Source: Clostridiales bacterium
Lineage (GTDB): Bacteria > Bacillota > Clostridia > Oscillospirales > Oscillospiraceae
Length of the DNA: 64,000 nt
Assembly: GCA_019423635.1 (NCBI GenBank)
Contig: JAHZBA010000001.1
Location: 1-64,000 of the forward strand
Direction of reading: 5' to 3'
Shown: in pieces, positions 42,239-49,907 of the stretch
Layout of the letters: each line of letters begins with the position of its first letter
Position numbering within the stretch: the first letter of the stretch is position 1
Made by a program: the position numbers and the translations under genes
The notes under the pieces: generated by a model
What the model saw: the letters and a program-made list of their open reading frames with translations, nothing else
Told to the model about the DNA's origin: nothing
Databases searched by the model: none

Positions 42239-42283
42239 GAGTGGAGAGTTGAGAGTTGAGAGTGGAGAGTGGAGAGTTGAGAG
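42237..42283 (+). repeat. Purine-rich short tandem repeat before 42284
   Basis: Between the polA stop and the next ATG, units of GAGAGT(T/G)GA are repeated about five to six times in tandem. The repeat also supplies the only ribosome-site-like sequence of the next gene (GGAGAG, then GAGAG). Confidence 0.7.
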
Positions 42284-42928
42284 ATGACCAGAGAGGAACA
42301 GCGTCTCCTTCGGGAGACGGACAGACAACGCAAGAAGACCTGTAAGGAGCTGGGGAAGCGCCGGGGCTGGAAGACCATTGCCGAAACGCAGTACCAGGTT
42401 CGGGGGGAGATTCTGTACGAGCTGATGGTCTTTTTGCGGGACCGGGCCGGCGGGGGAATGGACCTGATGGCCTGGTGTACCTGCAAGCCCCTGGCGCTGG
42501 ATGATATCTTCTGGAAGGTCTTCCACATGGAGGAGGACGCGGCGTCACAGCCCTTCAGTTTCCACGTCCAGGGGGCCTTTACCGCCCCGTCCCTGACACT
42601 GGACAAGTGGCGTGTGCCGCTGTCCGGGCCGGAGGCGCTGGAGGAGACGGCGGAAGCCGTCTTTGACCGGGCGGAGGGCCTGGCAAAGGAGAATCCGTTT
42701 CCGGATCTGGCGGCCTTTCGGGGCCGGCTGGAGGCGGAGGAACGGCCGCAGATTCTGGGAATCATTCTCTGCCTGCTGGGTGAGAAGGATTACCCCCGGG
42801 CCATGGAGCGCATTGAGGAGAACCTGGCCAGGGGCGAGCGGGGCGGCTTCTCCCGGGACGGCGGCCGGCGGAGCATCCTGGAGGACGCCCGGGACTACTG
42901 CGCCGCCCGCTTGGCGGAGACGGTATGA
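42284..42928 (+). CDS. Hypothetical protein
   Basis: A 214 aa, charge-rich, soluble protein beginning MTREEQRLLRETDRQRKKTC. I recognise no family. The central part (DLMAWCTCKPLALDDIFWKV, PFSFHVQGAFTAP) has conserved-looking aromatic and Cys residues, and the C-terminal half is helical. It overlaps the next gene by 4 bp (ATGA), so it is cotranslated with the P-loop gene. Its start lies directly behind the purine tandem repeat. Confidence 0.7.
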   Translation: MTREEQRLLRETDRQRKKTCKELGKRRGWKTIAETQYQVRGEILYELMVFLRDRAGGGMDLMAWCTCKPLALDDIFWKVFHMEEDAASQPFSFHVQGAFTAPSLTLDKWRVPLSGPEALEETAEAVFDRAEGLAKENPFPDLAAFRGRLEAEERPQILGIILCLLGEKDYPRAMERIEENLARGERGGFSRDGGRRSILEDARDYCAARLAETV

Positions 42929-43424
42929 AGACGCTGACGATTCTCGGCGGCCCCATGGGCGTGGGGAAGACCGCCGTGTGCCGGGAATTGCAGAAGCGGC
43001 TGGACCGGTGTGTCTTTCTGGACGGGGACTGGTGCTGGGACAGCCACCCCTTCCTGGTGACGGAGGAGACGCGGGCCATGGTGATGGAGAACATCGCCTT
43101 TTTGCTGAATCAGTTTCTCCGCTGCGGCGCCTACAACCATGTGCTCTTTTGCTGGGTGCTGCACCGCCGGGAGATCTGGGAGGACCGCTCTCCCGGCTGG
43201 ACACGGAGGGGATCTCCGTGTACCGGACCGCGCTGACCTGCACGGCGGAGGCTCTGGCGGAGCGCCTGCGGGGGGACATCTGCGCCGGACGGCGGAGGGC
43301 GGACGCCCTGGAGCGGGGCGCGCAATATCTGCCGCTGTATGAAACTTTAGGCCTTCCGCTGCTGGATACCACCGCCCTGACGGCGGCGGAGACGGCGGAG
43401 CGGCTGAGGGAGGAAATGTTATGA
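42925..43424 (+). pseudogene. P-loop kinase-like gene with a one-base frameshift
   Basis: The 5' part reads MKTLTILGGPMGVGKTAVC, with Walker A GGPMGVGKT at residues 8-16, and continues to HRREIWED near codon 87. The frame then runs into a premature stop at 43236. From 43188 the family-like sequence resumes one frame over (LSRLDTEGISVYRTALTC, then AERLRGDICAG and the tail PLYETLGLPLLDTTALT) to the stop at 43422-43424, which overlaps the next start. Loss of one base near 43187 explains both parts. The result is either a recent pseudogene or a sequencing error. Neighbours overlap it on both sides as for an intact operon gene. Confidence 0.8.
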
Positions 43425-44278
43425 AGCATTTGATTGTGATGCTGGGCGTGATGGGGGTTTCACTCTCGCCGGTGCTCCGGCGGTTTTCCACGGCGCCCTC
43501 CATGGTTCTGGTGCTGTACCGGGTGGCCTTTGCAACGCTTTTGCTGACGCCCTATGTCCTTTTGCGGCACCGGAAGGAGCTGCTGCAGCTGGGGCGCCGG
43601 GAGCTTTTGCTCTGCGTCTGCAGCGGCGTTTTCCTGGGATTCCATTTTACCGCCTATTTTGAGTCGCTGCGGCTTACCAGCATCGCCGTGGCGGCCGTTC
43701 TGGTGAACACGGAGGCCATCTTTGTCACGCTGGGCTCGGTGGTGTTCATGAAAAGCCGTCTCTCCGGAAAGGCCTGGCTGGCGGTGCTCATCACCTTCAT
43801 CGGCAGCGTCGTTGTGGCCATGGCGGACCTGGCCGGCGGCGGCGCGCTGAAGGGGAATCTCCTGGCCCTGCTGGGGGCGATTATGGGCGCGGCGTACACC
43901 CTGGTCGGCACCGTGTGCCGCCGTGGCGGCGTCTCCACCACCATCTATACATACATCCTGTATCTCTCTGCGGCGCTGACGGTGCTGGTGATCGCCCTGG
44001 TGTCGGGTCTGCCCGTTGTGGGCTATGAGCCCATCAACCTGCTGACGACCCTGGGCATGGCGGTGTTCTGTACGCTCATGGGGCACAGTGTGTACAGCTG
44101 GGGGCTGAAGTATCTGCCGGCCTCCTTCATCGCCACGGCGAAGCTGGTGGAGCCGGTGTTTGCCGGCGTGTGGGGACTGCTGCTGTTCCAGGAGCGCCCC
44201 GGAATTCTGGTGATCATCGGCGGCGCCGTGGTGCTTCTGGGCATTGCCCTGTACTCGAGAGTGACGAAGGCGGAGTGA
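43421..44278 (+). CDS. EamA/DMT-family transporter
   Basis: A 285 aa membrane protein with ten hydrophobic helices in two five-helix EamA halves (LVMLGVMGVSLSPVLRRFS ... ALLGAIMGAAYTLVGTVCRR). ALRLTS-type motif ESLRLTSIAVAAVLVNTEAI marks the first half, and KYLPASFIATAKLVEPVFAG the second. These transporters export or import metabolites such as amino acids, and no substrate can be given. It starts in an ATGA overlap with the frameshifted kinase and ends with a one-base overlap with the next gene. Confidence 0.88.
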   Translation: MKHLIVMLGVMGVSLSPVLRRFSTAPSMVLVLYRVAFATLLLTPYVLLRHRKELLQLGRRELLLCVCSGVFLGFHFTAYFESLRLTSIAVAAVLVNTEAIFVTLGSVVFMKSRLSGKAWLAVLITFIGSVVVAMADLAGGGALKGNLLALLGAIMGAAYTLVGTVCRRGGVSTTIYTYILYLSAALTVLVIALVSGLPVVGYEPINLLTTLGMAVFCTLMGHSVYSWGLKYLPASFIATAKLVEPVFAGVWGLLLFQERPGILVIIGGAVVLLGIALYSRVTKAE

Positions 44279-44754
44279 TGGGGCACCCTGGCTTTTCCTG
44301 GGTGGGGCTGGGGTTCCTCCTGGCCCTGCTGGCACCGAACCTTCTGTGGACGCGGTATCCGCCCCGGGACTATGACCCCTCCATCGAGAACCGGGTGCTC
44401 CGGGCTCTGGAGCGGGTGGGGCAGGTGTGGGTCACCTGCACGGCGCTGGGGTTTCGGGATTTCAACGGACGGCCCTGGTCCCCCTGGTCCTGGTGGCTGA
44501 TTGCCGCCGTGGGCGTGATGGTTCTGTACGAATTCTGGTGGCTCCGCTATTTTCGCAGCGGGCGGACCCTGGCGGACTTCACCGCAGGGCTTCTGGGCAT
44601 CCCCGTGGCGGGGGCGGCGCTGCCGGTATTGGCCTTTTTCCTGCTGGGCATTTACGGGAGGGTGATCTGGATGGTGCCGGGCGTGCTTGTGCTGGGCACA
44701 GGCCACATCGGCATCCACCTCCAGCACCGGCGGAAGGCGAGAAAGGATGTGTAA
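44278..44754 (+). CDS. Hypothetical membrane protein
   Basis: A 158 aa protein with four hydrophobic segments (WVGLGFLLALLAPNLLW, WLIAAVGVMVLYEFWWL, AGLLGIPVAGAALPVLAFFLLG, MVPGVLVLGTGHIGIHL) and a basic tail (QHRRKARKDV). The ATG at 44278 overlaps the last base of the EamA stop (TGATG). No family name is certain. It is cotranscribed with the transporter and rimI, and its function is unknown. Confidence 0.72.
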   Translation: MGHPGFSWVGLGFLLALLAPNLLWTRYPPRDYDPSIENRVLRALERVGQVWVTCTALGFRDFNGRPWSPWSWWLIAAVGVMVLYEFWWLRYFRSGRTLADFTAGLLGIPVAGAALPVLAFFLLGIYGRVIWMVPGVLVLGTGHIGIHLQHRRKARKDV

Positions 44755-44767
44755 TCGTTTGGGAGAG

Positions 44768-45259
44768 ATGAATGTGCGGATCGTCCCCATGAACGCCGAC
44801 CACCTGGACGAGGTGGCGGCGCTGGAGCAGATCTGCTTCCCGGACCCCTGGTCGAGGAATCTGCTGGCGGAGGAGCTGGACAATGCCCTCTCCGCCTTCC
44901 TGGTGGCCCTGGACGGCAGCGGCCGTGTGGCGGGCTACGCCGGGCTCCAGGTGATTTTGGATGAGGGGACCATCACGAATATCGCCGTGCGGCCGGACTG
45001 CCGCCGCCGGGGCGTGGCCGGAAAGCTCTTACAGGTCTTTCTGGACTTTGCCTGGGGAAACCGCCTGGCCTTTTTGACCCTGGAGGTGCGGGAGTCCAAC
45101 TATGACGCCATCGCCCTCTACGGCAGCCGGGGCTTCCGGAGCGTGGGGCGGCGGAAAAACTACTACGAGCACCCCAGAGAGGATGCCATCATTATGACAA
45201 AGGAGTTTCACTATGGAACTGAGACTGCCGACCCAGGAACAGCTCCGGGTCGCTTATAA
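44768..45259 (+). CDS. rimI: Ribosomal protein S18-alanine N-acetyltransferase RimI-like
   Basis: A 163 aa GNAT enzyme that acetylates the N terminus of ribosomal protein S18, or other N termini. VRIVPMNADHLDEVAALEQI starts the fold, and the acetyl-CoA loop is RRRGVAGKLLQVFLDFA (the R/QxxGxG/A motif). TLEVRESNYDAIALYGSRGF is the RimI hallmark and RKNYYEHPREDAIIMTK its end. The start is either ATG 44768 (GGGAG close upstream) or ATG 44747. It lies a few genes before tsaD, the usual rimI-tsaD neighbourhood. Its 3' end overlaps the next gene by 47 bp. Confidence 0.9.
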   Translation: MNVRIVPMNADHLDEVAALEQICFPDPWSRNLLAEELDNALSAFLVALDGSGRVAGYAGLQVILDEGTITNIAVRPDCRRRGVAGKLLQVFLDFAWGNRLAFLTLEVRESNYDAIALYGSRGFRSVGRRKNYYEHPREDAIIMTKEFHYGTETADPGTAPGRL

Positions 45260-45794
45260 CCGGGACCTGCGGGAGGCCTTTCCCGCCGAGGAGATGAAGA
45301 CCCTGACCTCCATCCGGAAAATGTGGGCGGAGGGCCGCTACCGGCCCTACTGCCTCTTTGACGGGGACGAGATCGTGGGGGAGGCCTTCATCTGGCTGGG
45401 GCATCCCGGCTGGGGGCTTTTGGACTACCTGTGCATCACGGCCTCCCGCCGCAACGACGGCCTGGGCGCCGTGATCCAGAAGGCCATGATGGACACGGAG
45501 CCCCCCGGAACCGTGATTTTCGGCGAGGCGGAGGCCCCGGCCTACGCCCCGGACCCGGCTCTGGCGGAGCGGCGCATGGGGTTCTATCACCGCAACGGCT
45601 GGCGGGATGCCGGCTATGACTCCGATATCTTCGGCGTTCACTACCGGTGCATCTATCTGGCGGAGCGCCCGGTGGAGACGGCGGATCTCATTGCCGAGCA
45701 CCAGTATACCTACTACACCACGCTGACCCCCAAGCAGTGCCGCCGCTTCATCCGCATCCCCTGGGACCCCGATTACCAGACCCCGAGAGGCTGA
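45213..45794 (+). CDS. GNAT-family N-acetyltransferase
   Basis: A 193 aa protein with GNAT features: FDGDEIVGEAFIWLG, then LLDYLCITASRRNDGLGAVIQ, where the acetyl-CoA loop is degenerate (RRNDGLGA). A late FYHRNGWRDAGYDSDIFGVHY resembles the usual GNAT beta-5/beta-6 region. AAGGAG precedes the ATG, which lies inside the rimI 3' end. The substrate is unknown. tsaD follows 8 bp later. Confidence 0.82.
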   Translation: MELRLPTQEQLRVAYNRDLREAFPAEEMKTLTSIRKMWAEGRYRPYCLFDGDEIVGEAFIWLGHPGWGLLDYLCITASRRNDGLGAVIQKAMMDTEPPGTVIFGEAEAPAYAPDPALAERRMGFYHRNGWRDAGYDSDIFGVHYRCIYLAERPVETADLIAEHQYTYYTTLTPKQCRRFIRIPWDPDYQTPRG

Positions 45795-45802
45795 GGAACG
45801 CC

Positions 45803-46813
45803 ATGAGGATTTTAGCCTTTGAGTCCACCTGCGACGAGACCGCCGCGGCGGTGGTGGAGGACGGGCGGAGAGTTCTGTCCGACGTCATCGCCTCCCAGGC
45901 GGACCTTCACGCCCTTTACGGCGGCGTGGTGCCGGAGATCGCCTCCCGCAAGCATGTGGAGGTGATCGCCGCTCTGGCGGAGCAGGCCCTCCGGGAGGCG
46001 GGCTGCGCCCGCAGCCAGGTGGATGCCGTGGCGGCGGCCTACGCCCCCGGCCTCATCGGCGCGGTGCTGGTGGGGCTCAGCTTTGCCAAATCCGTGGCCT
46101 TCGGGCTGGGTGTGCCCCTGATTCCCGTGCATCACATCCGGGGGCACATTGCCGCCAACTACCTGGCCTTTCCGGAACTGGAGCCGCCCTTCCTGGCCCT
46201 GGCCATCTCCGGGGGCAACACGCTGATTGTGGACGTGCGGGACTATACGGACATGGAGATCCTGGGCGCCACCCGGGACGACGCGGCGGGGGAGTGCTTT
46301 GACAAGGCCGCCCGGGTGCTGGACCTGCCCTACCCCGGCGGAAAGCCCCTGGACGAGCTGGCCCGGCAGTCCGCAGGGGGTGTCTACCGGCTGCCCCATG
46401 CCCAGGTGGACGGCGCGCCGCTGGACATGAGCTTTTCCGGCCTGAAAACGGCGGTGGTGAACCTGGCGCACCACGCCCGGCAGGTGGGGGAGCCTCTGGA
46501 CCGGGCGGCGCTGGCCCGGGACTTTGCCCAGGCCGTCAGCGATACCCTGGTGCCCCGGGCCATGGAGGCCCTGCGGCAGACCGGGCGGAAGACGCTCTGC
46601 GCCGCCGGCGGCGTGGCCGCCAACTCCGTGATCCGGGCGGATCTGGAGCGGGCCTGCCGGGACAGGGGCTGCCGGCTGTATCTGCCGCCGCTGCGCCTCT
46701 GCGGCGACAATGGCGCGATGATCGGCGCCCAGGGGTACTACGAGTACCTGGCGGGCCATACGGCGGGGATGGATTTGAACGCCTACGCCACCCGGGAGAT
46801 CACGGAGGGGTGA
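45803..46813 (+). CDS. tsaD: tRNA N6-threonylcarbamoyladenosine transferase TsaD
   Basis: This enzyme transfers threonylcarbamoyl to A37 of ANN-decoding tRNAs, working with TsaB and TsaE, which are not in this window. The 336 aa sequence has ILAFESTCDETAAAVV, the metal-binding VHHIRGHIAAN, ISGGNT, GATRDDAAGECFDKAAR, and the terminal CGDNGAMIGAQGYY. GAGGAACGCC precedes the ATG at 45803, and a longer open frame from 45647 overlaps the GNAT gene and is rejected. A terminator follows. Confidence 0.96.
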   Translation: MRILAFESTCDETAAAVVEDGRRVLSDVIASQADLHALYGGVVPEIASRKHVEVIAALAEQALREAGCARSQVDAVAAAYAPGLIGAVLVGLSFAKSVAFGLGVPLIPVHHIRGHIAANYLAFPELEPPFLALAISGGNTLIVDVRDYTDMEILGATRDDAAGECFDKAARVLDLPYPGGKPLDELARQSAGGVYRLPHAQVDGAPLDMSFSGLKTAVVNLAHHARQVGEPLDRAALARDFAQAVSDTLVPRAMEALRQTGRKTLCAAGGVAANSVIRADLERACRDRGCRLYLPPLRLCGDNGAMIGAQGYYEYLAGHTAGMDLNAYATREITEG

Positions 46814-46828
46814 GCGGAGAGAAAAAAG

Positions 46829-46861
46829 CCCGGCACACAGCGTGTGCCGGGTCCTCTTTTA
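46829..46861. terminator. Bidirectional terminator after tsaD
   Basis: CCCGGCACAC (46829-46838) pairs with GTGTGCCGGG (46842-46851), with A6 on the left and TCCTCTTTT on the right, between convergent genes. Confidence 0.88.
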
Positions 46862-46865
46862 CTGA

Positions 46866-47294
46866 TTATACAATCTTGAGCGCTTTGTCATCCTGCTCTG
46901 CGAAGTAGCGGATGATGTCCTTGCGGGTGACAATCCCAATGAAGCTGCCCACGTCGTCCACTACGGGAATGAAATTCTGGTTCATGGCGCTGTCCAGAAG
47001 CTCATCCATGGTGACCGTGATGCGGACGGGAAGGTATTCGCCGCTGCGGAGAATCTCCCGGATGTGCACGTGCTCCAGGTCCTTCAGGGTACGGCAGGCG
47101 CCGCCGGTTTCATCCAGGAACCGCCACAGGAAATCTCCCTCGCTGACGGTGCCCATGTACTGCCCGGTCCGGGAGATGACCGGGATCGCTGTGTAACCGT
47201 GATGACGCATCTTCTCCAGCCCCTGCCGGAAGGTGTTGTCATCGTACAAATATGCGACGCGACCCTTGGGGAGCAGAAAATAAGCAATATTCAC
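46866..47294 (-). CDS. Two-CBS-domain protein
   Basis: A 142 aa cytoplasmic protein made of two CBS motifs. The first (GLEKMRHHGYTAIPVISRTG, followed by YMGTVSEGDFLWRFL) lies at about residues 25-59. The second (LLDSAMNQNFIPVVDDVGSF, followed by IGIVTRKDIIRYF) lies at about 99-131. Stand-alone CBS pairs of this size (YkuL/CbpB type) bind adenine nucleotides or cyclic dinucleotides. No effector domain is attached and no partner lies nearby on the same strand. Confidence 0.85.
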   Translation of the reverse strand: MNIAYFLLPKGRVAYLYDDNTFRQGLEKMRHHGYTAIPVISRTGQYMGTVSEGDFLWRFLDETGGACRTLKDLEHVHIREILRSGEYLPVRITVTMDELLDSAMNQNFIPVVDDVGSFIGIVTRKDIIRYFAEQDDKALKIV

Positions 47295-47571
47295 CAGTCT
47301 GCCTCATTTCTTGAAGACGGAGGGTCCGCCTGTATTTTTGGCCCAATGGCCTTATCTATAATATACAAGATCGGCGGGATAAAGTGATGAACAATCTATG
47401 AAATTTGCATGAACTGCTGGAGGGTCCCTCTGCGGCGGGACCTTCGGCGCCGCGGCATCCGTGCACCGAGCCGCTTCCCGCGGACAGTTGCTCTCCTGCG
47501 GAGGGAGTTGGAGGTACAAATCTGTGATGGGGTTTCCTCCAGGGCAGCAGCATGTAGGCCGGTGACGTTGT
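47295..47571. other. Intergenic DNA without a supported gene
   Basis: First part of the 439-base gap before the Crp/Fnr gene. A TATAAT lies at 47353-47358 without a good partner -35 box on either strand. Short open frames here have no ribosome site. Confidence 0.5.
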
Positions 47572-47598
47572 GCAGGGGCGCGCAATGTGCGCCCCTGC
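47572..47598. repeat. AGGGGCG-family hairpin
   Basis: GCAGGGGCGC (47572-47581) pairs perfectly with GCGCCCCTGC (47589-47598) around GCAATGT. It matches the dispersed palindrome family at 8210, 12106 and 25069. Confidence 0.75.
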
Positions 47599-47667
47599 GG
47601 GTGTGAATGGCTGGACGTTCTGCTTAAAATTTGAAATGCTGCTGCCCTGGATTTCCTCAAAGTTTCC

Positions 47668-47696
47668 TTTACATCCGGGAACGGATGTGATATGAT
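47668..47696 (+). promoter_or_regulatory. Promoter of the Crp/Fnr gene with spacer palindrome
   Basis: TTTACA (47668-47673), 17 bases, TATGAT (47691-47696). The spacer holds a perfect inverted repeat ACATCCG-GGAA-CGGATGT (47671-47688), a candidate operator for autoregulation by the downstream regulator. Confidence 0.7.
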
Positions 47697-47733
47697 ATGA
47701 ATGTGATATATGCAACAGAGAGGAGCGCGAGCG

Positions 47734-48396
47734 ATGCTGACAAGAGAGGAACTGACGCGAAGTCCGCTGTTTCAGGACATTGCGTATGAGGAGTACTGCC
47801 GGATGCTCACCTGCTTTCAGGCGGTGCAGCGGTCCTTCCGGGCAGACGAGCTGATCTGCGATTTTACCGGGCAGAAGAGCGAGGCGGTGGGGATTGTGGA
47901 GCGGGGCGAGGCCTCGCTGATCCGGATTGACGAGGAGGGGGTCTCCACGGTGATGGAGGAGCTGGGGCCCGGCGGCGTCTTTGGCAGGACGCTGGCCTTT
48001 GACGGCACCGGCCGGGACAGCCTGGAGGTGATCTGCCGCTCCGCCTGCGACGTTTTGTTCATCGACTATCCCCATATCCTCAAGCGCTGCCAGAACGCCT
48101 GCGGCTATCACAGCACGCTGGTGCAGAATATGCTGAGACTCATGAGCGATAAGGCGCAGGCGCTGTCTCAGCGGGTGGATGTGCTCTCCCGCCGGTCCAT
48201 TCGGGAGAAGCTCCTGTGCTATTTCCGCCAGCTGGCGGAGAAGGCCGGGGACAGCAGCTTTCAGCTTCCCTTTTCTCTCAGCACCCTGGCCGATTATATC
48301 GCCACGGACCGCAGCGCCATGATGCGGGAGCTCAAGCGTCTGCGGGAGGAGGGGGTCATCTGCTCCGAGGGACGGCGGTTCACCCTGCGGACATAG
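47734..48396 (+). CDS. Crp/Fnr-family transcriptional regulator
   Basis: A 220 aa regulator with an N-terminal cyclic-nucleotide-binding-like barrel (VGIVERGEASLIRIDEEG, GPGGVFGRTLAF) and a long dimer helix. The C-terminal helix-turn-helix is FSLSTLADYIATDRSAMMRELKRL. No Cys cluster like that of Fnr is seen. GAGAGGAGCGCG precedes the ATG at 47734. It resembles the clostridial Crp/Fnr proteins often annotated near redox genes. Control of the nfnAB genes downstream is possible but not supported by a shared site. Confidence 0.88.
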   Translation: MLTREELTRSPLFQDIAYEEYCRMLTCFQAVQRSFRADELICDFTGQKSEAVGIVERGEASLIRIDEEGVSTVMEELGPGGVFGRTLAFDGTGRDSLEVICRSACDVLFIDYPHILKRCQNACGYHSTLVQNMLRLMSDKAQALSQRVDVLSRRSIREKLLCYFRQLAEKAGDSSFQLPFSLSTLADYIATDRSAMMRELKRLREEGVICSEGRRFTLRT

Positions 48397-48410
48397 GGGA
48401 AGAAGTGCCC

Positions 48411-48575
48411 ATGAGGAAAATGTGGCAGGTGCTGCTGATTCTCTGGATCTTGCTGCTGCTGGGTGCGGTGCTCTGCTCCGCGGGGATCATTCCGGACCGC
48501 GAGCCTGGTGCGCTCCAGTATGCGGCGATTGCGCTGGGGATTGCCGCGGCAGTCATTCAGATGCGGCGGAATTGA
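48411..48575 (+). CDS. 54 aa membrane protein
   Basis: A short protein, MRKMWQVLLILWILLLLGAV at the N terminus and ending AAVIQMRRN, with two hydrophobic stretches separated by GIIPDREPGALQ. The ATG is 14 bases after the Crp/Fnr stop and GGGGAAGAAG lies upstream. It is likely cotranscribed with the regulator. No family is recognised. Confidence 0.65.
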   Translation: MRKMWQVLLILWILLLLGAVLCSAGIIPDREPGALQYAAIALGIAAAVIQMRRN

Positions 48576-48612
48576 GGGATGGGGCAGACACATGAAAAAC
48601 GTATCTCTGGCG

Positions 48613-48776
48613 TAGGGTCCGTTCGCATAAGACAAATCTGCGGATTTTCGAGCAAATTTTCGCCGGATGCAGGGCAAAATTTGCAGGCGCACTGACGTAC
48701 GTCAAAAATTTTTCACGCAGCAGACGGCAAAATTTGCCGGAAAGGCGCGTATCTGGGCTTATGGGAACAGACCCTA
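48613..48776. mobile_element. MITE-like element with 19-bp terminal inverted repeats
   Basis: TAGGGTCCGTTCGCATAAG (48613-48631) and CTTATGGGAACAGACCCTA (48758-48776) are inverted repeats matching at 17 of 19 positions. They bound 164 bp that contain the perfect palindrome TGACGTACGTCA (48693-48704) and several CAAATTTTG motifs. No open frame. It is non-autonomous if mobile, and no clear target duplication was seen. Confidence 0.7.
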
Positions 48777-48843
48777 GGACGCTGTTTGCCGTCCTGCGGG
48801 CGGCAAAGGCGCTCTCAGGTGTGTTTTTTACCATGCCAAATGG

Positions 48844-48918
48844 AGTTTCGCGCCTTGCGAGGCGCGACCCGGGGCTTTGCCCCGGAACCCCACAGCCTTT
48901 GAAAAGGCTGGCGAAACT
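48844..48918. repeat. Three-armed palindromic repeat
   Basis: AGTTTCGC/GCGAAACT closes three perfect hairpins: CGCGCCT-TGCG-AGGCGCG (48849-48866), CCGGGGC-TTT-GCCCCGG (48869-48885) and CAGCCTTT-GA-AAAGGCTG (48893-48910). This cloverleaf-like unit resembles a repeat common in clostridial genomes. It is not a tRNA. Confidence 0.7.
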
Positions 48919-48953
48919 TTTATCTGCAGCCTTGAATTGAGGGGAATTGGCAG

Positions 48954-48983
48954 TTGACGGGACCGCCCCTCCCGTATTACAAT
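48954..48983 (+). promoter_or_regulatory. Promoter of nfnAB
   Basis: TTGACG (48954-48959), an 18-base spacer and TACAAT (48978-48983), about 80 bases before the nfnA start. The remainder of the 48576-49062 gap is the two repeat elements. Confidence 0.6.
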
Positions 48984-49062
48984 AGCAGCAGTATGCTGCA
49001 TCAGCAAGAAAGCCGGCTGTGTCCGGCCGCAGAATTCCATTACATGGAAAAGAGGAGAGAGT

Positions 49063-49905
49063 ATGTTTCGTATTGTGAGAAAAGAAGCCCTGCGGCCCAC
49101 CGTAACGCTGTACGAGATCGAGGCGCCGCTGGTGGCCAAAAAGGCCCAGCCGGGCCAGTTCATCATCCTGCGGGTGGACGAGCACGGCGAGCGCATTCCC
49201 ATTACCATCAACGCCTACGACCCTGAAAAGGGCACCGTCACCATCATCGTCCAGACGGCGGGGGCCACCACGGAGAAGCTGAGCCATCTCCAGCAGGGCG
49301 ACTGCCTCCAGGACTTCGTGGGTCCCCTGGGCAAGCCCACGGAGACCGCCGGCAAGAAGAAGGTCTGCGTGGTGGGCGGCGGCGTCGGCTGCGCCATCGC
49401 CTATCCCGTTTTGAAGAAGTTCCACGACGACGGGGCTGAGGTCCATGCGGTGGTGGGCTTCAAGAATCAGGATCTGGTGATCCTGGAGGAGGACTTCAAG
49501 AAGTCCAGTCAGAAGCTCATTATCTGCACCGACGACGGCAGCTACGGCCGCAAGGGCCTGGTCACCGACGCCCTGAAGGAGCTGCTGGACGCCGGCGAGA
49601 AGTACGACGAGATCTTCGCCATCGGTCCCATGATTATGATGAAATTTGTCTGCAAGACCACGGAGCCCTACGGTATCCACACCACCGTCTCCATGAGCCC
49701 CATCATGATCGACGGCACCGGCATGTGCGGCGGCTGCCGTCTGAGCGTGGGCGGCGAGATGAAGTTTGCCTGCGTGGACGGCCCGGACTTTGACGGCCAC
49801 AAGGTGGACTGGGATCTGGCCGTGAAGCGGAACCAGATGTATGTGCCTTTTGAGAAGCACAAGTATGAGGAGACCTGCAACCTGTTCAAGAAGGAGGCTC
49901 AGTAA
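49063..49905 (+). CDS. nfnA: NfnA: FAD/[2Fe-2S] subunit of electron-bifurcating transhydrogenase
   Basis: A 280 aa ferredoxin-NADP-reductase-like protein, also annotated as sulfide dehydrogenase/dihydroorotate dehydrogenase electron-transfer subunit. PGQFIILRVDEHGERIPITI binds FAD, VVGGGVGCAIAYPVLK is the NAD site, and GTGMCGGCRLSVGGEMKFAC provides the [2Fe-2S] cysteines. With NfnB it couples NADH and reduced ferredoxin oxidation to NADP+ reduction. GGAGAGAGT precedes the ATG. nfnB follows after two bases. Confidence 0.93.
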   Translation: MFRIVRKEALRPTVTLYEIEAPLVAKKAQPGQFIILRVDEHGERIPITINAYDPEKGTVTIIVQTAGATTEKLSHLQQGDCLQDFVGPLGKPTETAGKKKVCVVGGGVGCAIAYPVLKKFHDDGAEVHAVVGFKNQDLVILEEDFKKSSQKLIICTDDGSYGRKGLVTDALKELLDAGEKYDEIFAIGPMIMMKFVCKTTEPYGIHTTVSMSPIMIDGTGMCGGCRLSVGGEMKFACVDGPDFDGHKVDWDLAVKRNQMYVPFEKHKYEETCNLFKKEAQ

Positions 49906-49907
49906 TC

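Noticed and set aside
48844..48918. Cloverleaf-like structure as a possible tRNA
   Set aside because: The arms are perfect GC hairpins without the conserved T-loop, D-loop or anticodon features.
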